A DNA stretch of 63,083 bases, from positions 1 through 63,083 of the forward strand of contig JAGTRY010000011.1 of assembly GCA_018262235.1 (NCBI GenBank), written 5' to 3'. The translations under genes were made by a program, and so were the position numbers. This DNA is from Pseudomonadota bacterium. GTDB taxonomy: Bacteria > Pseudomonadota > Gammaproteobacteria > Burkholderiales > Rhodocyclaceae. Shown here piece after piece: positions 26,118 through 36,257 of this stretch; the stretch's first letter is position 1, and each line of letters begins with the position of its first letter. Below the pieces are notes generated by a model that saw only the letters and a list, made by a program, of their open reading frames with translations, had not been told where the DNA came from and ran no database searches.

Positions 26118-27428
26118 ATGAATAACGCAAGCGACTTGAAAATCCAGACCAATGCAGCCTTGATGGCGCGACGCAGTGCCGCGTTGCCGCGTGGCGTCGG
26201 GCAAGGGCATCCGATCTTTGCCCAGCGCGCCGAGAACGCAGAGATCTGGGATGTGGAGGGGCGTCGCTGGATCGATTTTTGTGCCGGGATCGCTGTCGTC
26301 AATACCGGCCATCGGCATCCGCGCATTGTGGCTGCGGTACAGGCCCAGCTTGAAGCTTTCACGCATACCTGTTTCCAGGTTGTGGCCTATGAAGGCTATG
26401 TCGCGTTGTGCGAGCGGCTCAACCAGCTCGCACCGGGCGCGACGCCGAAAAAATCCTTCCTCGTCAATTCCGGCGCCGAGGCGGTGGAGAACGCCATCAA
26501 GGTTGCCCGTGCGTATACCGGGCGGCGCGGTGTGATTGCCTTTGGCGGTGGTTTTCACGGGCGCACGATGTTCACCATGGCGCTGACCGGAAAAGTGGCG
26601 CCCTACAAGATCAAGTTCGGTCCCTTCGCGGGCGATATCTATCACGTGCCCTATCCTGATCCCGTACATGGCATCACCGAAGAGGAATCGCTGACGGCCA
26701 TTGCGCGCCTGTTCAAATGGGATATCGAAGCTGCAGAAGTGGCTGCGATCATCGTCGAGCCGGTGCAGGGGGAAGGCGGCTATATTCCCGCCTCGACCAG
26801 CTTCCTCAAGAGCCTGCGGAAGATTTGCGATGAGCATGGGATCATGCTTGTCGTCGATGAAGTGCAGACCGGCATCGCGCGCTGCGGCAAGATGTTTGCC
26901 ATCGAGCATCACGATGTCGAGCCGGACATCATGACGCTGGCAAAGGGCTTGGGCGGCGGCCTTGTATTGTCCGCGGTTGTGGGCAAGGCCGATGTGATGG
27001 ATGCCGCGGTGCCTGGCGGGCTGGGGTCGACTTACGCCGGCAATCCGCTTGCCACGGCCAGTGCCATGGCGGTGCTGGATGTGGTGGAAGAGGAAAAACT
27101 GGCAGAGCGCGCCAGCCGCCTGGGCGAGCACATGCGCAGCCGTCTCGGCAAGCTCAAGGAATCGCTGGATTGCATTGCCGATGTGCGTGGGCTCGGGGCT
27201 ATGACTGCGGTGGAGTTCTGCCATCAGCGCGACCCGCATCAACCTGCTGCGGACATCGCCACGGCACTCAAGAACGAAGCAGCGAAACGCGGTTTGCTCC
27301 TGTTGAATTGCGGCAATTATGGCAATGTACTGCGTGTCATGATTCCGCTGACCATTCCGGAAACTGTGCTGGATGAAGGTCTGGACATCATTGAAGCCTC
27401 GCTGAAAGCGGTCTTGGCAACAGCCTGA
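26118..27428 (+). CDS. gabT: 4-aminobutyrate aminotransferase (class III)
   Basis: 436 residues. Class III PLP aminotransferase with NSGAEAVENAIKVAR, the GGFHGRTMFTMALTGK block and the VVDEVQTGIARCGKMFAIEH region. The PLP Lys lies in LAKGLGGGL. It converts GABA and 2-oxoglutarate to succinate semialdehyde and glutamate, feeding GabD. 139 bp separate it from gabD. A hairpin follows at 27441. Confidence 0.93.
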   Translation: MNNASDLKIQTNAALMARRSAALPRGVGQGHPIFAQRAENAEIWDVEGRRWIDFCAGIAVVNTGHRHPRIVAAVQAQLEAFTHTCFQVVAYEGYVALCERLNQLAPGATPKKSFLVNSGAEAVENAIKVARAYTGRRGVIAFGGGFHGRTMFTMALTGKVAPYKIKFGPFAGDIYHVPYPDPVHGITEEESLTAIARLFKWDIEAAEVAAIIVEPVQGEGGYIPASTSFLKSLRKICDEHGIMLVVDEVQTGIARCGKMFAIEHHDVEPDIMTLAKGLGGGLVLSAVVGKADVMDAAVPGGLGSTYAGNPLATASAMAVLDVVEEEKLAERASRLGEHMRSRLGKLKESLDCIADVRGLGAMTAVEFCHQRDPHQPAADIATALKNEAAKRGLLLLNCGNYGNVLRVMIPLTIPETVLDEGLDIIEASLKAVLATA

Positions 27429-27440
27429 CAGGGGGCAGGT

Positions 27441-27468
27441 CGTCATTCCGCAGAACGTCGGAATGACG
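27441..27468. terminator. Hairpin after gabT
   Basis: Perfect 10-bp inverted repeat (CGTCATTCCG / CGGAATGACG) with an 8-nt loop, 12 bp after the gabT stop. No T-run follows, so it may be a terminator or an mRNA 3'-end stabiliser. Nearly the same stem recurs between nifH and nifD. Confidence 0.6.
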
Positions 27469-27619
27469 ACTGTTTGAAGCTGCTGTCACGCGGCTTGATG
27501 CCGATCAGCCAAGCAGGGCTTCGTCATGGCTTTGGCTTTGATCGCATCGAGACACACGCTAAGCTATGGCCTGACGCCTGCATCCGCAGGCCTTTGTCCA
27601 TCCGCTTCCGGAGGCCCCC

Positions 27620-28471
27620 GTGAATTCCTGTCTGAGCGATGCCGCCCTGCATGCCATGCTGGCCGATGATGTGCCTTATGGCGATCTCACCACTCGCAGC
27701 CTGGGCATCGGCGCGCAGCCTGCCATCATGGTGATGCGTGCCCGGCGCGCGATGCGCGTGTGTGGCAGTGAAGAGGCGGCGCGCCTGGTGGAGCTGGCGG
27801 GGGGCGAGGTGCTGAGCTGTGTGGCATCAGGTACCCAGGCGGCCGAGGGGGCGGAACTGTTGCGCGCGCGAGGTTCGCTGGAATCCTTGCAGATCGCCTG
27901 GAAAACAGCGCAGACGCTGATGGAATATCTCTCCGGGATCGCCTCGTGCGCGGCAGAAATGCTGCAATTGGTGCGTGACGAGGGTTTCGATCTGCCACTG
28001 GCGTGTACCCGCAAGAATTTCCCCGGCACGCGGGCTCTCGCCGCGAAGGCGGTGGTGGCCGGTGGTGCCGTGGCGCATCGTTTGGGTTTGTCGGAAACCT
28101 TGCTGGTTTTTCCGGATCATCGTGTGTTTGTCGACAAGGCGGCGCTGCCCGGAGTCTTTGCGCGGATCCGTCGCCAGTATCCGGAAAAGAAGCTGGTGGC
28201 CGAAGCCGGCGATCTGGCCGAGGCTTTGTGGCTCGCAGAATGCGGGGCGGAAATCCTCCAGCTGGAGCGCTTCAGTCCGGCAGCCTTGAGTGAGTGCAAG
28301 CAAGCACTCGCCACGCACAATCTGCGCGCCCTGCTGGCACCGGCAGGAGGCGTGACGCGTGACAACGCGCTGGCCTATGCGCGGGCCGGAGCGGATTTCC
28401 TCGTCAGCTCCGCACCCTATTTCGCCCCGCCGCGCGACGTGCAAGTCCGCTTCGCCACACCCGAGCACTGA
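27620..28471 (+). CDS. modD: ModD, nicotinate-nucleotide pyrophosphorylase-like protein of molybdenum loci
   Basis: 283 residues. It starts MNSCLSDAALHAMLADDVPYGDLTTRSLGIG, the quinolinate phosphoribosyltransferase-like N-terminus, and contains ACTRKNFPGTR and LQLERFSPAALSECKQAL. ModD proteins are QAPRTase homologues encoded in mod operons; their exact reaction is unsettled. The GTG at 27620 has GGAGG upstream. A degenerate sigma-54-like sequence lies at 27567-27582, but no activator site accompanies it. The neighbours are molybdate transport genes. Confidence 0.9.
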   Translation: MNSCLSDAALHAMLADDVPYGDLTTRSLGIGAQPAIMVMRARRAMRVCGSEEAARLVELAGGEVLSCVASGTQAAEGAELLRARGSLESLQIAWKTAQTLMEYLSGIASCAAEMLQLVRDEGFDLPLACTRKNFPGTRALAAKAVVAGGAVAHRLGLSETLLVFPDHRVFVDKAALPGVFARIRRQYPEKKLVAEAGDLAEALWLAECGAEILQLERFSPAALSECKQALATHNLRALLAPAGGVTRDNALAYARAGADFLVSSAPYFAPPRDVQVRFATPEH

Positions 28472-28504
28472 TTCACGCCGTTTTTTCTGGTTTCTGGCAC
28501 ACAA

Positions 28505-28532
28505 TTCGCTATGTACTGATATAGATAGCGAA
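28505..28532. promoter_or_regulatory. ModE-type operator upstream of the second mod cassette
   Basis: Inverted repeat TTCGCTAT-N12-ATAGCGAA, 34 bp before the 135-aa gene. Its half-sites and 12-bp spacer match the second box upstream of modE and resemble known ModE boxes. Molybdate-bound ModE would be expected to repress here. Confidence 0.75.
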
Positions 28533-28566
28533 ATATGGGTGTCGCAGACATTCAGAAGGGATCGGC

Positions 28567-28974
28567 ATGAACAGTTTGAATAGGGTCGGGCGGGAATATC
28601 AGGGTCAGGAACGCCGGCGTTGTCATGGCGCTGACGAGGCGCCGAACTGGCGTGCGCTGTTGCCCAAGGATTGGGCCGGGCGGGTCGTGGAGCCGATCGG
28701 CTTCAAGCGTTTCCGCGATTACGAAATCCTCTCCGAACGCGTCCTCGGTTACGAGGATGAGGATCTGCCGTGTTATTGCGAACACTATTTCGTGCTGACC
28801 GACATCCGTTCGGATGACGACGAATCCTATTACCTTGCGCCCAGCTACTGGGAACACCTGGTGTCCTGGAAGCTGATCGATGGCCGCTGGCTGATCCATC
28901 GCCGTATTTCGTGCAGCGATGATTGCCAGCAGCACCAATCCTTTTTCACCTTTGCCGAGGAGATGCCGCGATGA
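28567..28974 (+). CDS. Unknown 135-aa protein, first gene of the ModE-boxed cassette
   Basis: It has no signal peptide or membrane segment and is acidic and aromatic-rich (YEDEDLPCYCEHYFVLTDIRSDDDESYYLAPSYWEHL). There are five to six Cys including CYCEH and CSDDC, so metal binding is conceivable. Its stop overlaps the start of the binding-protein gene (ATGA), which ties it firmly to the transporter genes. I do not recognise the family. Position behind a ModE-type box suggests a role in oxyanion (molybdate or tungstate) supply. Confidence 0.7.
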   Translation: MNSLNRVGREYQGQERRRCHGADEAPNWRALLPKDWAGRVVEPIGFKRFRDYEILSERVLGYEDEDLPCYCEHYFVLTDIRSDDDESYYLAPSYWEHLVSWKLIDGRWLIHRRISCSDDCQQHQSFFTFAEEMPR

Positions 28975-29723
28975 GAGCGGAGAACAAAAGTTTGATCCGT
29001 ACCTGCCTGCGCGGGCTGCTGGTGAGTGTGCTTGCCGGGTTTGCCACCTTGTCGGTGGCGCAGGAATCCGTGCTGGTGGCTGGTGGCGCCGGCTACAAAC
29101 GGCCGATTGACGAGATGGCGAATGGTTTCGAAGCGGCCAGCAAGATCAAGGTCGAACGTATCTACGGGCACATGGGGCAGGTGCTGCAGCAGACCCGCGC
29201 CAGCGGCAAGGTGGCGGTCGTCTTCGGCGAACAGGATGTGCTGGAGAAAGCCGAGCAGGTCTCCTTCGCGAAATACCTGCCCTTGGGTGAGGGCCGTCTG
29301 GTCGTGGCCTGGAGCAAAGGCAAGACGCTCAAAGCCCCGGCGGATGTCGCGGGTGAAGGATTCCCCCGGATTGCCGTGGCGGACGTCAAGCAAGCCATCT
29401 TCGGCAAGGCGGCCATCGAATACCTGCAACGCGCCGGCCTGTTTCCCGCTGTCGAAAAGCGCCTGCTGACAGTGAGCACCGTACCGCAGGTTTCTGCCTA
29501 TCTGATCAGCGGCGAAGTGGATGCCGGCTTCATCAACCTCACCGAGGCCCTGTCCATCCGCGACAAGATCGGTGGTTACCTGGAGATCCCGGCTGGCAGC
29601 TACACGCCGATCCACATCACGGCGGCACTCGTTGCCGGGCAGGACACTGCGCCGGTGCGCGCCCTCGTGGACTATCTGCAAACGCCCGCAGCGCATGAAA
29701 TCCTGAAGCGTTACGGGCTGTAA
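28971..29723 (+). CDS. Periplasmic molybdate/tungstate-type binding protein, divergent ModA-like
   Basis: 250 residues with signal peptide ending TLSVAQ. The mature protein begins ESVLVAGGAGYKRPIDEMANGFEAASKIKVERIYGHMGQVLQQ, the ModA fold, but with clear differences from the ModA at 31966 (for example GGAGYKRP in place of AANFTAPI). C-terminal YLQTPAAHEILKRYGL is typical of ModA relatives. It is paired with the permease at 29746 but no ATPase. The ligand could be molybdate, tungstate or another oxyanion. Confidence 0.8.
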   Translation: MRAENKSLIRTCLRGLLVSVLAGFATLSVAQESVLVAGGAGYKRPIDEMANGFEAASKIKVERIYGHMGQVLQQTRASGKVAVVFGEQDVLEKAEQVSFAKYLPLGEGRLVVAWSKGKTLKAPADVAGEGFPRIAVADVKQAIFGKAAIEYLQRAGLFPAVEKRLLTVSTVPQVSAYLISGEVDAGFINLTEALSIRDKIGGYLEIPAGSYTPIHITAALVAGQDTAPVRALVDYLQTPAAHEILKRYGL

Positions 29724-29745
29724 GCCTGGCAGGAGACCGGCGGCC

Positions 29746-30441
29746 GTGACGATGTTCTTCGCCCCGTTTTTCCAGACCCTTGCGGATGCCGGCGTGCGTT
29801 ACGCCCTGTGGCTGACCGTCGAGGTGGCGGCACTGACGGTCGTCCTGCATGCGCTGGCCGGCCTGCTGCTGGGTTATGCCCTGAGCGTACCGCGCTGGCC
29901 GGGGCGCGCGCTGCTGGATGCGGCGATCACCTTGCCCCTGGTCTTTCCGCCGATTGCGCTGGGCTTCGTGTTGCTGATGCTGTTCGGCAGACAGGGACCC
30001 TTGGGCAGTGTGCTGCGCCAGTGCTGCGATGCGAGCCTGGTTTTCAGTGTGCCCGGCGTGGTGTTCGCCGCTTTCGTGGCGGGGCTGCCGCTGGTGGTCA
30101 AGCCGGTACAGGCCGCAATGGAATCCCTGTCGGCCCGTCTGGGCGAAGTCGCCCGTACCCTGGGCAAGCGCGAATGGGAGATTGCCTTGTTCGTACTGAT
30201 GCCCAACGTCAAACGGGCACTGGCGACCGGACTGATCCTGGGCTTCGGGCGGTCGATGGGCGAGGTCGGGATCACGCTGATGCTGGGCGGCAATATCGCC
30301 GGGCGGACCAATACCCTCTCGCTGGAAATCTACAACGCGGTGTTTGCCGGCGATTACACCCGCGGCATTGTGCTGACCGTGCTGCTGGGCGGCGTCTCGC
30401 TGGTGGTCTTCTGGTTCATGCGTCGGGCAGGTGTGCGATGA
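29746..30441 (+). CDS. ModB-like ABC permease of the second cassette
   Basis: 231 residues, five to six transmembrane helices, with the permease loop VARTLGKREWEIALFVLMPN. LGFGRSMGEVGITLMLGGNIAGRTNTLS is typical of molybdate/tungstate permeases. It uses GTG at 29746, 10 nt after AGGAG. No ATP-binding gene follows: the operon ends in a hairpin facing the molbindin gene. The permease must share an ATPase, plausibly ModC at 33.5 kb, if it is active. Confidence 0.88.
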   Translation: MTMFFAPFFQTLADAGVRYALWLTVEVAALTVVLHALAGLLLGYALSVPRWPGRALLDAAITLPLVFPPIALGFVLLMLFGRQGPLGSVLRQCCDASLVFSVPGVVFAAFVAGLPLVVKPVQAAMESLSARLGEVARTLGKREWEIALFVLMPNVKRALATGLILGFGRSMGEVGITLMLGGNIAGRTNTLSLEIYNAVFAGDYTRGIVLTVLLGGVSLVVFWFMRRAGVR

Positions 30442-30471
30442 AGCCCCGGGTGAGCGACGCCACAAGCAAGC

Positions 30472-30500
30472 GTGCAAACCAGCCGGATGCTGGTCTGCAC
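30472..30500. terminator. Hairpin between convergent permease and molbindin genes
   Basis: 12-bp inverted repeat with one mismatch (GTGCAAACCAGC / GCTGGTCTGCAC) around a 5-nt loop. It sits between two converging stops, so it can serve both directions. Confidence 0.6.
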
Positions 30501-30512
30501 GGCATGACGGGC

Positions 30513-30941
30513 TTAAGCCTTGACGCCGATGATCACCGACGACGCCTTGATCACGGCCGTAGCGGCGACACCTTCCTTGATGCCCAGTTCGTCGGTGGCA
30601 TCCCGTGTGATGCTGGCGAAGATCTGTGCGCCACCTGGCAGGCTGATCACCACTTCGGCGCTGACCGGACCGGGAATCAGTTTGCTGACCTTGCCGGGCA
30701 GACAATTGCGGGCGGAGAGTTGCACGCCGGAACCGTCGGTCATGACCAGCACGTTGGATGCCTTGACCAGCGCAACCACGTCTTTGCCAACGCTCAGACC
30801 CAGGGACGCAACACTGCCCTGCGTGATGGTGCCTACCAGCTTGTCGCCTCCGGTAGTGGTGACTTCGACTTCGGCGCTGACCGGGCCGCTGGTGATGGCG
30901 CTGATCTTGCCTTCGAAAACATTGCGAGCACTGATTTTCAT
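30513..30941 (-). CDS. Molbindin (two Mop/TOBE domains)
   Basis: 142 residues made of two tandem Mop domains of about 70 residues, each opening with SARN (SARNVFEGKI and SARNCLPGKV). Molbindins store or buffer molybdate and tungstate in the cytoplasm. The protein has no DNA-binding domain, unlike the adjacent ModE, which has the same two C-terminal domains. It is transcribed away from modE, with a ModE-type box in the shared upstream region. Confidence 0.92.
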   Translation of the reverse strand: MKISARNVFEGKISAITSGPVSAEVEVTTTGGDKLVGTITQGSVASLGLSVGKDVVALVKASNVLVMTDGSGVQLSARNCLPGKVSKLIPGPVSAEVVISLPGGAQIFASITRDATDELGIKEGVAATAVIKASSVIIGVKA

Positions 30942-31074
30942 GGAGAGCTGCCTTTCTGGAGAAGAGGGGATGAAGGTGAGAACGCTGAAGCAGAATGTAT
31001 GCCCTCACCCTGCACAGGCTCAACCATAGCGCACCAAAAAATCCTGCGTGGAAAGCGTGGTTTTTGCCTGAAAC

Positions 31075-31098
31075 CATTATGCACACAGTAATATAGCG
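31075..31098. promoter_or_regulatory. ModE-type operator between molbindin gene and modE
   Basis: CATTAT-N12-ATAGCG, the same architecture as the box at 28505. It overlaps a TAATAT sequence that could be the -10 of modE, with TTGCCT upstream, fitting autorepression by molybdate-bound ModE. Confidence 0.6.
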
Positions 31099-31121
31099 AT
31101 AACCCATTCGCAGAGCGAAAA

Positions 31122-32709
<1,588 letters not shown>

Positions 32710-32834
32710 TCCTGCCCTGATTTGAGCCCGTGGCCGGACATGTCTGCCTTGTGCAATAGGGGGCATCTCCGGTCCGGGTCAGGCATCGCGACAAGCCGCT
32801 TGTTCGCGATCATTCCGCTTCATGAAAATCGTAC

Positions 32835-33512
32835 ATGATGCCTGATTCCCAAGACTGGTCAGCCATCTGGCTGACGCTCAAACTGGCCAGTACCGTCACG
32901 GTGCTGCTGCTCATCGTCGGTACGCCCATTGCGTGGTGGCTGGCCCATACCCGGTCCCGTCTGCGCGGCGTGATCAGCGCCCTGGTGTCCATGCCATTGG
33001 TCTTGCCGCCGACAGTGCTGGGTTTTTATCTGTTGTTGCTGATGGGGCCGCACGGGCCGGTGGGCTACCTGACCGAGCTTGCCGGGCTGGGCAGGCTGCC
33101 GTTCACCTTTGCCGGGCTGGTGCTCGCGTCCACCTTCTATTCCTTGCCCTTCGTGGTGCAACCGGTGCAGAACGCCATCGAGGCCATCGGGCGGCGTCCG
33201 CTCGAAGTGGCGGCCACCCTGCGCGCATCCCCGTGGGACAGTTTCTGTACCGTGGTGCTGCCACTGGCGCGGCCGGGTTTCCTCACCGCAGCGATCCTCG
33301 GTTTTGCGCATACGGTGGGCGAATTCGGCGTCGTGCTGATGATCGGCGGCAACATTCCGGGGCAGACCCGCGTGGTATCGGTGCAGATTTTTGATCATGT
33401 CGAAGCGCTCGAATATGTGCAGGCGCATTGGCTGGCAGGCGGCATGGTGGTGTTTGCCTTCCTGGTCCTGCTCGCCCTGTACACCCTGAATCCCCAAGCG
33501 AGGCGTGCATGA
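32835..33512 (+). CDS. modB: Molybdate ABC transporter permease ModB
   Basis: 225 residues, five to six helices, with permease loop [53 protein letters not shown] is diagnostic for ModB. Two adjacent ATG codons (32835, 32838) can start it and neither has a strong ribosome site. modC begins within its stop codon (ATGA). 125 bp separate it from modA. Confidence 0.95.
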   Translation: MMPDSQDWSAIWLTLKLASTVTVLLLIVGTPIAWWLAHTRSRLRGVISALVSMPLVLPPTVLGFYLLLLMGPHGPVGYLTELAGLGRLPFTFAGLVLASTFYSLPFVVQPVQNAIEAIGRRPLEVAATLRASPWDSFCTVVLPLARPGFLTAAILGFAHTVGEFGVVLMIGGNIPGQTRVVSVQIFDHVEALEYVQAHWLAGGMVVFAFLVLLALYTLNPQARRA

Positions 33513-34645
33513 TGGTTCAAACGCTTGATCAGGATGCCGGTCTCGATGCTGGCTCCGGACAATCAGAAGACAGTATTGTGTTGCGCGTCCAGCACGCGTT
33601 TGCCAGTTTCTCTCTGGATGTGGAACTGGCTTTGCCGGGGCGCGGCGTCACCGTGCTGTTCGGCCACTCGGGCTCGGGCAAGACCACGCTGCTGCGCTGC
33701 GTCGCCGGGCTGGAGCGCGCCACGCAGGCGCACATCGCGATCAATGGCACGGTCTGGCAAGACAGTGCGCAGAACCGCTTCGTCCCGACCTGGCAACGCG
33801 AGATCGGCTACGTGTTTCAGGAAGCCAGCCTGTTTCCGCATCTCAACGTGCAGCGCAATCTGGCCTTCGGCATGCGTCGCGCCAATCCGCACGGCAATGC
33901 GGATGACATTCTGGCGGTGGCAACCAAACTCGGCATCGAGCACCTGCTCAAACGCTCGCCGGACGGCCTTTCCGGTGGCGAGCGACAACGCGTGGCGATA
34001 GCCCGCGCCTTGCTGACACGCCCCCGTCTGTTGTTGATGGATGAGCCGCTCTCTGCGCTGGATGCCGCGCGCAAGCAGGAAATCCTGCCTTATCTGGAGC
34101 GACTCCACGACGAACTCGAAATCCCCATGCTCTACGTGACACACCAGATCGAAGAGGCCGCGCGCCTTGCCGACCATCTGGTGTTGCTGGGGCAGGGGCG
34201 CGTACAGGCCAGCGGCCCGCTGGTCGCCACGCTGGCGCGGCTGGATCTGCCCCTGGCCCGCGATCATGAAGGCAGCGTAGTGATTGCGGCCAATGTGATC
34301 GGGTATGACCCGGAATGGAATTTGACCCGTCTGCAGTTTTCCGGCGGCGAAATCTTCGTGGCCGAGCGCCCGCTGCCCATCGGCAAGCCCGTGCGCTTGC
34401 GGATCCTGGCACGTGACGTCTCCATTGCGCTCAGTGGCAACAATCCCTCCAGCATCCAGAACCGTTTCATCTGCCGGGTAACCGGCATCGCCCCTACCGA
34501 CGACCCGGCGCAATGCCTGGTCGGTCTCGTCGCCGGAGACGCCGCGCTGACTGCCCGCATCACCCGCCTCTCAGCCAGCCAGCTGGGCTTGGCTATCGGG
34601 CAGGAAGTGTGGGCGCAGGTCAAGGCGGTGGCTTTGCTGGAGTGA
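33509..34645 (+). CDS. modC: Molybdate ABC transporter ATP-binding protein ModC
   Basis: 378 residues. Walker [14 protein letters not shown], signature [15 protein letters not shown], Walker [15 protein letters not shown]-terminal Mop/TOBE domain (about 300-375) is usual for ModC and senses molybdate. It is about 25 residues longer at the N-terminus than a typical ModC (an acidic leader before VLRVQHAF). Its start overlaps the modB stop. It may also energise the ATPase-less permease at 29.7 kb. Confidence 0.95.
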   Translation: MMVQTLDQDAGLDAGSGQSEDSIVLRVQHAFASFSLDVELALPGRGVTVLFGHSGSGKTTLLRCVAGLERATQAHIAINGTVWQDSAQNRFVPTWQREIGYVFQEASLFPHLNVQRNLAFGMRRANPHGNADDILAVATKLGIEHLLKRSPDGLSGGERQRVAIARALLTRPRLLLMDEPLSALDAARKQEILPYLERLHDELEIPMLYVTHQIEEAARLADHLVLLGQGRVQASGPLVATLARLDLPLARDHEGSVVIAANVIGYDPEWNLTRLQFSGGEIFVAERPLPIGKPVRLRILARDVSIALSGNNPSSIQNRFICRVTGIAPTDDPAQCLVGLVAGDAALTARITRLSASQLGLAIGQEVWAQVKAVALLE

Positions 34646-34858
34646 GCCGGGGCGTCAGGCGAGAGCTGTTGAACGACGCGAAACGCAGTGGATGGTTGGG
34701 GTTATGCCTGGCGACATCCGGAGCGATTCGCTTCGCTCATTGACGTCCTACCAAACCCGGGAGCTGTTGCGCCGAGGGCAGTGTTTCCTGAATAGATGCC
34801 GAGTGCGTACAATCGGCCAGGAGCGGACGGTCGCGCCACATGCCGACAGCGGACGTTC

Positions 34859-34970
34859 GTAGGGTGCAATAACCGAAGGGCATTGCACCGGAAGCTTTCG
34901 GCAAAAGAACTTGCGTGCAGATTATCGCGCCAAAATTCGGTGCAATGCGCTAACGCTTATTGCACCCTAC
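34859..34970. repeat. Palindromic element, GTAGGGTGCAAT type (112 bp)
   Basis: Starts GTAGGGTGCAATAAC, ends GTTATTGCACCCTAC-like (cttattgcaccctac). The interior also pairs (gcattgcaccg / cggtgcaatgc). Confidence 0.8.
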
Positions 34971-35045
34971 GTGTTGAATAGATGCCGAGTGCGTACAATC
35001 AGTTTTGGGCAGACGCTCGGCTTGCCATGTCGGAAGCGGGCATTC

Positions 35046-35152
35046 GTAGGGCGCCGCAGGGAACAATGAGCGAAGCGAATTGCGCCGGATTGGGTGGATT
35101 AACGTCACGCATGTTCATACGGTGCAATTCGCTTTGCTCATTGACACCCTAC
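35046..35152. repeat. Palindromic element, GTAGGGCGCC...CACCCTAC type (107 bp)
   Basis: Contains the pair aatgagcgaagcgaattgc / gcaattcgctttgctcatt, with imperfect GTAGG/CCTAC ends. It lies 82 bp upstream of the AbiGi-like gene. Confidence 0.75.
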
Positions 35153-35234
35153 GAGTCGTGCCGGATTTTTCAGAGTGCGCCGTACGCGGTGCGCAGTTTC
35201 CCGCTCCCCCTGATTTCAACATTGGCTCTCGTTC

Positions 35235-35981
35235 ATGAATCCTCGATCCAGTACGTTGTTTCACTTTACTAGAGGGATTGACGCTCTCAAGGCCATATTG
35301 GTTGAAGGTTTTTGGCCGCGATATTGTCTAGAAGATTTTTCTTGGTACAACACGGAAATTGGGCATATCGCCTATCCAATGGTGTGCTTTTGCGATATTC
35401 CTCTGTCACGAATCAATCAACACGTCGCCTTTTATGGTGAGTATGGCTTGGGTATGAGCTTGGAGTGGGGGCGGAAAAACGGGTTGAACCCGGTGGTCTA
35501 TCTGTCATCCACATCTCCGCTTACGACCTCCGTTCGAAACGTGCTAACCAACATACGTCCTAATACGGAAACCCATTATTACAATGGAGCGAACGACACG
35601 AATCACATCATCTCTTACATAAAGCCGCTTGAGGGATGGCTTCCTATTTTGAGCTCTGTTCCGCCACCTCCTGTGCCGAAACAGTTTTATCAAGAAAATG
35701 AGTGGCGCTATGTCCCAAACAATGCACCAGTTGTGCCTTGGGTAAGGCGTGTTGACCTTGATGTAAATGACAATAGGGAACAGTTCAATACTCAGACAAA
35801 GCAACATTGCATGCTGAGATTTGAGCCATCGGACGTTAAGTATATTTTTCTTCGATCCGACTCTGAAATTCCGGAACTTGTTGATTACATCAACTCAGAA
35901 CTGGGGGACTGTACGGTTGCCGACATGAAAATCTTGAGTTCTAGAATAGTGTCGCTAGAGAGCATTCGTAATGATCTTTAA
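35235..35981 (+). CDS. AbiGi-like abortive-infection family protein
   Basis: 248 residues. FHFTRGIDALKAILVEGFWPRYC near the start, and MVCFCDIPLSRINQHVAFYGEYGLGMSLEWGRKNG at about 50-85, match the AbiGi family (PF10899), the antitoxin-side component of the AbiG phage-exclusion system in lactococci. The gene is visibly AT-richer than its neighbours, with different codon use, and is flanked by palindromic repeats, consistent with horizontal gain. No AbiGii toxin partner is adjacent, so it may be an orphan or act alone. Family assignment is from remembered motifs; activity is unproven. Confidence 0.75.
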   Translation: MNPRSSTLFHFTRGIDALKAILVEGFWPRYCLEDFSWYNTEIGHIAYPMVCFCDIPLSRINQHVAFYGEYGLGMSLEWGRKNGLNPVVYLSSTSPLTTSVRNVLTNIRPNTETHYYNGANDTNHIISYIKPLEGWLPILSSVPPPPVPKQFYQENEWRYVPNNAPVVPWVRRVDLDVNDNREQFNTQTKQHCMLRFEPSDVKYIFLRSDSEIPELVDYINSELGDCTVADMKILSSRIVSLESIRNDL

Positions 35982-36018
35982 GGCCGTAACCCGGAATGCG
36001 TTCCCGAGTCGTAAGCCT

Positions 36019-36041
36019 TGTAGGGTGCGCACTGCGCACGC
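36019..36041. repeat. Partial GTAGGGTGCGC palindromic element
   Basis: GTAGGGTGCGCACTGCGCACG, 37 bp behind the AbiGi-like stop. Only the first half with its own small stem is present; the CCCTAC end is missing. Confidence 0.6.
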
Positions 36042-36086
36042 GTAACTCAAGATTGTGTTCGTACGGCGTTTTACCTACCTCGGCAA

Positions 36087-36203
36087 AGCCTTGTAGGGCG
36101 GTCATTGACCCGCGCTGACGAACATGACGCCCCATTCCGCGCGGGTTACGCCTGCGGCTAACCCGCCCTACGCCTGAACGTCTGCTTCTCGATATTTCGA
36201 CCG
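36087..36203. repeat. Palindromic element, GTAGGGCGG...CCGCCCTAC type, with extended flank
   Basis: The palindrome core at 36093-36171 pairs its ends, and the interior reads accCGCGCtgac...GCGCGggtt. A 117-bp stretch (36087-36203) recurs in inverted orientation at 62054-62171, with homology continuing about 32 bp past the palindrome. Confidence 0.8.
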
Positions 36204-36257
36204 TTCATAACGGGTCGAATATGCGAATTCGTTAGCCCTTTCATTTTCGGAGTCTCC

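Larger units (their letters stand above)
34789..35160. repeat. Two tandem 186-bp units, each with a palindromic element
   Basis: Identical 26-bp starts (TGAATAGATGCCGAGTGCGT and 6 more bases) at 34789 and 34975. The GTAGGG of the palindrome begins 70 and 71 bp later. The sequence between is only partly alike, so the duplication is old or the inner parts differ in origin. Confidence 0.75.
34646..35234. other. Repeat-rich intergenic region before the AbiGi-like gene
   Basis: 589 bp without a supported gene. It holds a half element ending at 34751, then two tandem units of 186 bp. Each unit starts with the same 26-bp sequence (34789-34814 and 34975-35000) and contains one GTAGGG...CCCTAC palindrome. 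Confidence 0.7.

Noticed and set aside
24074-26362. 762-codon minus-strand frame over the permease, gabD and gabT
   Set aside because: Antisense to three well-supported genes.
27567-27582. Sigma-54-like sequence upstream of modD
   Set aside because: The -12 half is degenerate and no activator site accompanies it; noted in the modD entry only.
34789-35160. Repeat array as a possible CRISPR
   Set aside because: Only two copies, the spacing unit itself is repeated, and there are no cas genes.
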